Part shown: positions 17,107 through 21,254 of the stretch, in pieces
How positions within the stretch are numbered: the stretch's first letter is position 1
Layout of the letters: each line of letters starts with the position of its first letter
Source of the DNA: Chara braunii
Lineage: Eukaryota; Streptophyta; Charophyceae; Charales; Characeae
Direction of reading: 5' to 3'
Length of the DNA stretch: 21,254 nt
Assembly (NCBI GenBank): GCA_003427395.1
Contig: BFEA01000213.1
Span: forward strand, 258,893-280,146
The notes under the pieces: generated by a model
Seen by the model: the letters and a program-made list of their open reading frames with translations, nothing else
Told to the model about the DNA's origin: nothing
Databases searched by the model: none
Position numbers and translations under genes: made by a program

Positions 17107-17808
17107 ATCCAACAACATATCCAACTATTCGGTGGCGCTTGGCTAGGGGAGCCTCAAGGACGTAAGATCGGACAGATCAAAGAGAGTGGGTTCAGGAGAG
17201 AGAACAGTATTGGACAAACGTAGACCCAACAGTACCCCTTCGCCCACTGTCAGAGTTCCCAGATCCCTTCCCCTCTTCATCATTATCCCTGGTCCCCATG
17301 AGTTGGTTTGGCTGCGAATGAGGAGGAAAATGGTTCTGGTATGCTGTAACTAGCTAGTTGATACTGTCTGTTCTGGCGGCCACACAAGGCTGAAGAGGCT
17401 GATTACAAAATATGAAGTGGTATGGGATGAGAGAGCAGCCGAACTATAGAACAGGCGATTTCAGTACAATAAGGGAATTGATGCAAAATCCGAGAGTGTG
17501 GAGGGTCTGGTCACAGCCAATGCTCAGGTCAACATTTCCAAGTTCATATTTTCTCAACTTTTCCGAAAAGATGATGTATAACGGACGCTGGACCCGGTTT
17601 CCAGCAGGTGCAGCTCCCCACCAATAGATTGGAGCCATTTTCCCAAAAAAAAAAAAAAAAAGGACGACTCCAGACAATCCTGGAGAGTCAGAAAAATAAC
17701 ATAGAAACAATTGTGCCTGGCAGCCCTGGCCCTGATTCATACGCATAAGCTCTGTCATAGTGCCATCGCGGATGGAATTCCCTCCAAGAATTTGTGTTAC
17801 AGGGCCTG
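17107..17808. other. Unassigned DNA with a 17-base poly(A) run
   Basis: No gene or known repeat is recognised. A 71-codon plus-strand frame at 17412-17627 (MKWYGMREQPNYRTGDF) has no family resemblance I can support. A run of 17 A at 17645-17661 could be the tail of a retroposed sequence lying upstream, but no duplicated target or promoter is visible. Confidence 0.5.
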
Positions 17809-17938
17809 GAATTTAGGTTGCACTCATCTAATTACACGCCATTATCAGCATGGAATTCGTGTTACCCTCATCTAATTACAAGCCACTATCAGCATGGAAT
17901 TTGAGTTACCGTCATCTAATTTAAAGCCATTAACAGCA
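17809..17938 (+). repeat. 44-bp tandem repeat, about three units
   Basis: Units start at 17809, 17853 and 17897, each beginning 'gaatt' and carrying 'catctaatt' and 'agcc.tta.cagca'. The first two are nearly identical and the third is diverged and short. Bases 17775-17808 may be a further degenerate copy. No function is apparent. Confidence 0.85.
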
Positions 17939-18042
17939 CGCTGCAGAACGATACGTTTCCACCTGTGCCACCCTATTCAACTCATACATTCATACAGAGT
18001 GGAAAACTAGAAATCCAGTCAGCTGGTGTTTTTGACATCCGT

Positions 18043-18674
18043 TTAAATTGGAACGAGAAGATGAGCAAGGCCCCTGCGCAGGATGACACGCTTAAGTAAA
18101 AAAAATGGCCCAAATTAAAAACAGAAAAAGAAACTGAGCCAGCAATGTTCATGATCTCTTTTGCCAAGGTATATAATTGCAAGAAGAAAAAGCACAGGGT
18201 AAATGCAACTCAACTACGCGCGCACAAAGTCAAACACCTTTGCACAGATTTGGTGCCCGAAAATGCCATGATGAGGGGTCACTTACCTTTTGAACGTGAA
18301 GCTCCCAAAGTTTGGGGATGTTGTATAAATAAACGTGGATGATGGGCTTGCAGCCACTGCAGTTGCAGCAAGTTGTTCCTGCATGCCAGTGAAAGGAAAG
18401 CCAAAGCCATTTGCAGGCATTTTGCCCTGTAAGAACAGCACAACAACAAGAAACATAGTAGGGCAAGAGGGGTGGCAAAGCGCCAACAACTGCCGCATAC
18501 ATGGAAGGGCTTGCGAGATGATGCACAAAAGTAAAGCGAACAGGGTTTTCAGGATGCACAAGGACAAGCAGTCTGTTTATGCTTTCTAACTTGTACACGT
18601 ACACAAGATGAGTTCCAGGAAACAAACCTTTCCTTCACGTGTCCTTACTATGAAGTGCCGGTATCGTCGCCCAT
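18043..18674 (-). CDS. Possible 3' end of a spliced host gene (three exons proposed)
   Basis: Three minus-strand exons can be proposed from splice signals and frame alone. Exon A is 18649-18674, flanked by 'ttgtgtgcag' and donor GTAAGG. Exon B is 18287-18426, after 'gctgttcttacag' and before donor GTAAGT. Exon C is 18043-18073, after 'catcctgcgcag', and ends in TAA at 18043-18045. The introns would be 222 and 213 bases, with phases that keep one open frame: DGRRYRHFI, then GKMPANGFGFPFTGMQEQL and TTSPNFGSFTFK, and a last short GLAHLLVPI. Exon A could instead start at 18734, after 'ctttctgttgcag', also in phase. No family is recognised. It could be chance, or a gene fragment; the 5' exons are not found. 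Confidence 0.3.
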
Positions 18675-18734
18675 CTGCACACAAGAAAAAAGGACACAGC
18701 AGAACGTCAGATGATAGAGCTTGTGGAGCTCCGC

Positions 18735-19052
18735 CTGCAACAGAAAGGAGTATCGTCGATGATGCAATGACTGGGACAGGAAGCCAAAGTGTGGGTGGCG
18801 GATTGGAAAATAGAAGATGAAACAAAAGTTGCCCTGTGTAGGTTGTGTTATGACGGTTAGAGAGTTATTTGTTGTGCATTCAGACGTACAAATAAGCAAC
18901 CATGACTGCAACAGGGAAAGAAAATCATGAACTGAGGACGGCGAAGTGAGGGTGGAAATTCTGACAAGACTGCTCACCCACCCAGTCCATGGATTTTGGA
19001 GATTACAGAGTAACAGAAAGTTGCAATGGTTCCAGTTTTCTAGAAGAAAAGC
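18735..19052. other. Unassigned stretch upstream of the proposed exons
   Basis: No confident feature. On the minus strand a pyrimidine-rich tract with CAG (ending at 18906) looks like an acceptor site, but no matching donor or family-like coding segment could be identified. Confidence 0.35.
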
Positions 19053-20153
19053 AAACCATGAAAGGATTCACGCTGCAGACACCCCAGTTCCGGTCCCAGA
19101 GTCCCGAAGTGTCCCGGTAGGATAGGCAGTAGGGACTGTAGGCTGAAACGACGTAGGTCGGTAGAAGTCCGTCCGGTACCCGACAAGAAAAGTCCAGAGA
19201 AGTCCAGTTCAATCCAACAGTCCCAAGTCCAATTTTGCAGCATGTCGCAGGAAAGTCCAGAAGATACGGGACCGACAGACTGTTTGCAGCAGACAGGCGT
19301 GGCCGACCGGCACCGGTCTCAGGCCAAGCCAAGTCAAGTCCTATATTTAGCTGCTACAGTGCAGCGGCTCATCGCTTGTTCAATTGCGAGATGCGGACAC
19401 ACTGCTGCTGCTTGTGCGTTAAGGCAACGTGGGCACTTCGCGCCTGAAGAAGAAGAGGGCGCTCGCGACTTACTCCATAGCTAGGATAGGAGGTAGGAGG
19501 TAGGACGGCCATAGCCACCAGGTGTATCCAGGGTGACGATCTAAAATAGAGGGAGCAGACAGAGAGTGCGGCAGAGCGTTCCAAGACAGAGAGAGTAAGA
19601 AGGAAAGGGGAGCCATAGCCGACAACCGGCTGAAGACCAGTTCTGATTGTGTGTGTGCGTGTTGCATGCTGCACCTGCACACGGGCCCAATTTTGGGGGA
19701 ACGACGGTTGCTGAGGGCCCCTAGGCCACACACCCATTCCAGGCACGCGACCGAGAGGCCCACGACCATGTTCTAGGCCAAGGCACCTTTTTGGTGCCAT
19801 CCAGGCTCTCGTTTTCAGCATTTATTTATTTATTTATTTATTTATTTATTGCTGATGAAAGGATTCCTGCTTTATACACCCCAGTCCCAGTTCCAGAGAG
19901 TAAGAAGAAGTTGAGGGGGGCCATAGCCTCCAACCGGGTTGAGATCAATTCTGATTTTGTGTGTGCGTGTTGCATGCTGCGCCTGCACACGGGCCCAGTT
20001 TTGGGGGCACGACGGTTGCTGAGGGCCCCTAGGCCGCACACCCATTCCAGGCACACGACTGAGAGGCCCACGACCATGTTCTAGGCCAAGGCACCTTTTG
20101 GTGCCATCCAGGCTCTCGTTTTCATCATTTACTTATTTATTTATTTATTTATT
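19053..20153 (+). repeat. Two tandem copies (one internally deleted) of an LTR-like repeat
   Basis: The first copy, about 19053-19853, starts 'atgaaaggattca', contains TATATTTA at 19342-19349, continues through 'gccatagcc' and a GT-rich run, and ends with a GGCACC-TTTTT-GGTGCC hairpin (19781-19797) and a (TTTA)n run. The second, about 19854-20153, starts the same way, jumps from 'cccagttccag' straight to 'agagtaagaag', thus losing about 500 bases including the TATA, and ends with the same hairpin and (TTTA)n. A third copy follows. The hairpin and (TTTA)n tail are missing from the third copy, which ends at a PBS. Reading frames here are incidental. Confidence 0.8.
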
Positions 20154-20959
20154 GCTGATGAAAGGATTCATGCTTTACACACCACAGTCCCGGTCCCAAA
20201 GTCCCAACCGGTCCCAGTCCCAGGCTGTCCCAGTAGGGTAGGCCGTAGGGTTCGTGGGTTGAAGCGTCGTAGGATGGTAGGCGTCGGTACGGAAATGTCG
20301 TAGGTCGGTAGAAGTCTGTCCGGTACCTGACAAGAAAGTCTAGACGAGTCCGGTCCAGTCCAACAGTCCCAAGCCCAATTTTGCAGCATGTCCCAGGAAA
20401 CTCCGAAAGCCACCGGATCGACAAAATGTTTGCAGCAGACAGGCCACGGCCGACCGGTACCGGTCTGAAGCAGGCCATGCCAATCCATGTCCTATATTTA
20501 GCTGCTACATTGCAGCAGCTCATCACTTGTTCATTTTGCGAGACGCGGAAGCGCTGCTGCTGCTTAAGCGTTCAGCCAACTTGAGCCCTTCGCGCCTGCG
20601 GAAGAAGACGGTGCTCGTAGCTAGGTAAGAGGTAGCATAGGAGGAGAGCGGCCATAGCCGCCCAGGTGGAAGCTTACCTGAGTGGGTGTATCCAGAGTGT
20701 CGATCTAAGACAGAGAGAGAGACAGAGTGAGGCCGAGTGAGCCAAATCAAAGAGAGAAGCAAGACTAGCAGAGAGAAGAGGGGAAGAGAGAGAGAAGCCA
20801 TAGCCGCTGTTTGGTTGAGACACGTTGTGTATGTGGGTGCGGCAGAACCGCCGAAGACAAATATTGATAATCTCAGTTTGGCTTCTCACTTGTGAACTCT
20901 CATGTGAATGTTCATTGATGTATGCGAGGTGGAACAGGACAAGTACTTGGTTAATTTCA
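20154..20959 (+). mobile_element. LTR of a plus-strand retroelement (third copy of the tandem repeat)
   Basis: Similarity to the first tandem copy runs from 'gctgatgaaaggattca' through the TATA region to about 20840 ('gccatagccg', then GT-rich DNA). The sequence then ends ...TTTCA at 20959, one base before a canonical initiator-tRNA PBS, which marks it as the 3' end of an LTR. The LTR start is not fixed: the tandem structure obscures it, and it could lie upstream of 20154. The element body lies beyond the window. Confidence 0.65.
20493..20500 (+). promoter_or_regulatory. Candidate TATA box of the LTR
   Basis: TATATTTA is kept, with flanking 'gtcc' or 'gtc' and 'gctgctaca.tgcagc', in both full copies (19342-19349 and 20493-20500), although surrounding sequence has diverged. 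It would place transcription initiation about 30 bases downstream, within the LTR. Confidence 0.5.
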
Positions 20960-20960
20960 G

Positions 20961-20972
20961 TGGTATCAGAGC
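20961..20972 (+). promoter_or_regulatory. Primer-binding site, initiator tRNA-Met
   Basis: TGGTATCAGAGC is an exact match to the complement of the 3' end of plant initiator tRNA-Met. One G separates it from the LTR end at 20959. It shows that an LTR retrotransposon in plus orientation enters the window from the right. Confidence 0.85.
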
Positions 20973-21254
20973 TGGTTCCCGCTGCACCTACTCGGAGTTT
21001 AGGCGCTGGCAAGAAGAAGGCGAGCGGGCGATAAATATATATCGTCACAAATAGAACTGCCCGGTAAACCGTAGGCAGAGAGAGAGAAGAGGACAACAAA
21101 CGAGGGGCTAGGACAAACTGTTTCGTCGGAGTTTCACCGACTCATATATATATTGTCACATCACTACAAACTAAAAGAGCGCACTTTGCGGAACAAAGAA
21201 TAAAAGCAAAAAACGGGCACAGTGATAACATGCAAAAATAAAAAACAAAAAGAA
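20973..21254 (+). mobile_element. Leader of the right-hand LTR retroelement (truncated by window edge)
   Basis: The 280 bases after the PBS are untranslated leader. Two short AT-rich blocks, 'aaatatatatcgtcaca' (about 21032) and 'catatatatattgtcaca' (about 21143), resemble each other. No gag start is visible before the end of the window. Confidence 0.5.

Noticed and set aside
17412-17627. 71-codon frame upstream of the poly(A) run
   Set aside because: No motif, no splice support and no family resemblance; length is within chance expectation.

Overview
The window looks like nuclear DNA of a plant-lineage eukaryote, most likely a streptophyte (charophyte-type) alga or another green plant with a large, repeat-rich genome. 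The evidence is a chromodomain-type Ty3/Gypsy retrotransposon, a plant-type LINE with an APE endonuclease, reverse transcriptase and zf-RVT region, primer-binding sites for initiator methionine tRNA, and short pieces of plastid DNA. The exact species cannot be read from the sequence. No intact protein-coding gene is visible: nearly everything is decayed or nested mobile-element sequence.

Layout. (1) 1-2945, plus strand: the 5' part of an LTR retrotransposon. It has an LTR end, a PBS, an AT-rich repeated leader, a minisatellite of about 10 units built around CCACGTCA, and a broken gag with a zinc knuckle. No pol follows. (2) About 3007-4038, minus strand: an isolated LTR of the same family as the large Ty3 element below. 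(3) 4039-6840 and 14576-17106, plus strand: one LINE split in two inside its reverse transcriptase. (4) 6841-14575, minus strand: a 7.7-kb Ty3 chromovirus that did the splitting. It is bounded by TG...CA and a 4-bp CTTT target-site duplication, and removing it with one CTTT puts the LINE reading frame back together. Its 3' LTR is 1,451 bp. Its pol lacks the reverse-transcriptase core. Its 5' LTR is only about 298 bp, because the space between LTR and gag is taken by a 346-bp inverted copy of the 5' leader and gag start, a 229-bp spacer with a 20-bp palindrome, and a mosaic of plastid fragments (5S rRNA, atpH, and an odpB-like pyruvate dehydrogenase E1-beta piece). (5) 17107-19050: anonymous DNA with a poly(A) run, a 44-bp tandem repeat and a possible three-exon host gene on the minus strand. 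(6) 19053-20959: tandem, partly deleted copies of a TATA-containing LTR-like repeat. The last copy ends at a canonical initiator-tRNA PBS (20961), so another LTR element starts here and runs off the right end.

The order of events can be read from the nesting. The LINE inserted first and the Ty3 element landed in its RT later. The Ty3 element then decayed by point stops, frameshifts and an RT deletion, and its 5' end was rebuilt with an inverted duplication and organelle DNA. These could be repair events or part of the copy that inserted. The plastid mosaic inside a retrotransposon is the most unusual part of the window.
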